From: JAWXCH01 sp034440595
GTDB lineage: Bacteria; Planctomycetota; Planctomycetia; Pirellulales; JALHPA01
Length of the DNA: 5,631 bases
Assembly: GCA_034440595.1 (NCBI GenBank)
Contig: JAWXCH010000381.1
Span: 1-5,631, forward strand
Reading direction: 5' to 3'
Of this stretch, positions 5,612 to 5,631 are shown in pieces. A program made the position numbers and the translations under genes. The stretch's first letter is position 1. Every line of letters starts with the position of its first letter. Below the pieces are notes generated by a model. The model had not been told where the DNA came from, did no database searches, and worked only from the letters and a program-made list of their open reading frames with translations.

Positions 5612-5631
5612 ATGGATGCGAGATTACAGCA
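5612..5631 (+). CDS. start of an unidentified gene (runs off right edge)
   Basis: The ATG at 5612, with AGGAG eight bases upstream, opens a frame reading MDARLQ before the window ends. Six full codons are too few to identify the product. It is divergent from the DUF2892 gene and preceded by a long inverted repeat. Confidence 0.5.

Overview
The window looks like a chromosomal segment of a planctomycete, probably of the Pirellulales type. This is inferred from gene content: a secreted DUF1080 (3-keto-disaccharide hydrolase family) protein, an ECF-type sigma factor, and a membrane protein whose outer half resembles the DUF1559 pilin-like proteins that are greatly expanded in that phylum. GC content is moderate, and GC-rich palindromic repeats sit between genes. 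No rRNA, tRNA, CRISPR array or recognisable insertion sequence was found.

Left part (1-2407, all minus strand). A D12-class DNA adenine methyltransferase runs off the left edge. Upstream of it lies a class I SAM-dependent methyltransferase of unknown substrate, with a 119-base gap and no visible terminator between them. Further upstream is a secreted DUF1080 protein, separated from the methyltransferase pair by a strong hairpin terminator at 1703-1745. The DUF1080 gene is therefore its own transcription unit.

Middle part (2423-4787). About 390 bases of apparently non-coding DNA lead to a very good sigma-54 (-24/-12) promoter match at 2813-2828 on the plus strand. It is followed by a leader of about 170 bases. 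The leader feeds a two-gene operon: a sigma-70-family ECF sigma factor, coupled through an ATGA overlap to a 345-residue single-pass membrane protein. That protein combines an anti-sigma-like cytoplasmic start, a helix aligning with the prepilin signature but lacking the processing glycine, and a DUF1559-like outer domain. A clean intrinsic terminator at 4757-4787 ends the operon. The inferred model is a sigma cascade: RpoN plus an enhancer-binding protein makes an ECF sigma factor, which is held by a membrane anti-sigma factor that senses something outside the cytoplasm.

Right part (4788-5631). Two palindromic elements, one a 10-bp-stem hairpin and the other a perfect 24-bp palindrome plus a small hairpin, lie before a minus-strand gene for a small DUF2892-like membrane protein. 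Beyond a roughly 200-base divergent intergenic region, a plus-strand gene begins at 5612 with a good ribosome binding site. Only six of its codons are inside the window. A 49-base imperfect inverted repeat ends at that ribosome binding site.
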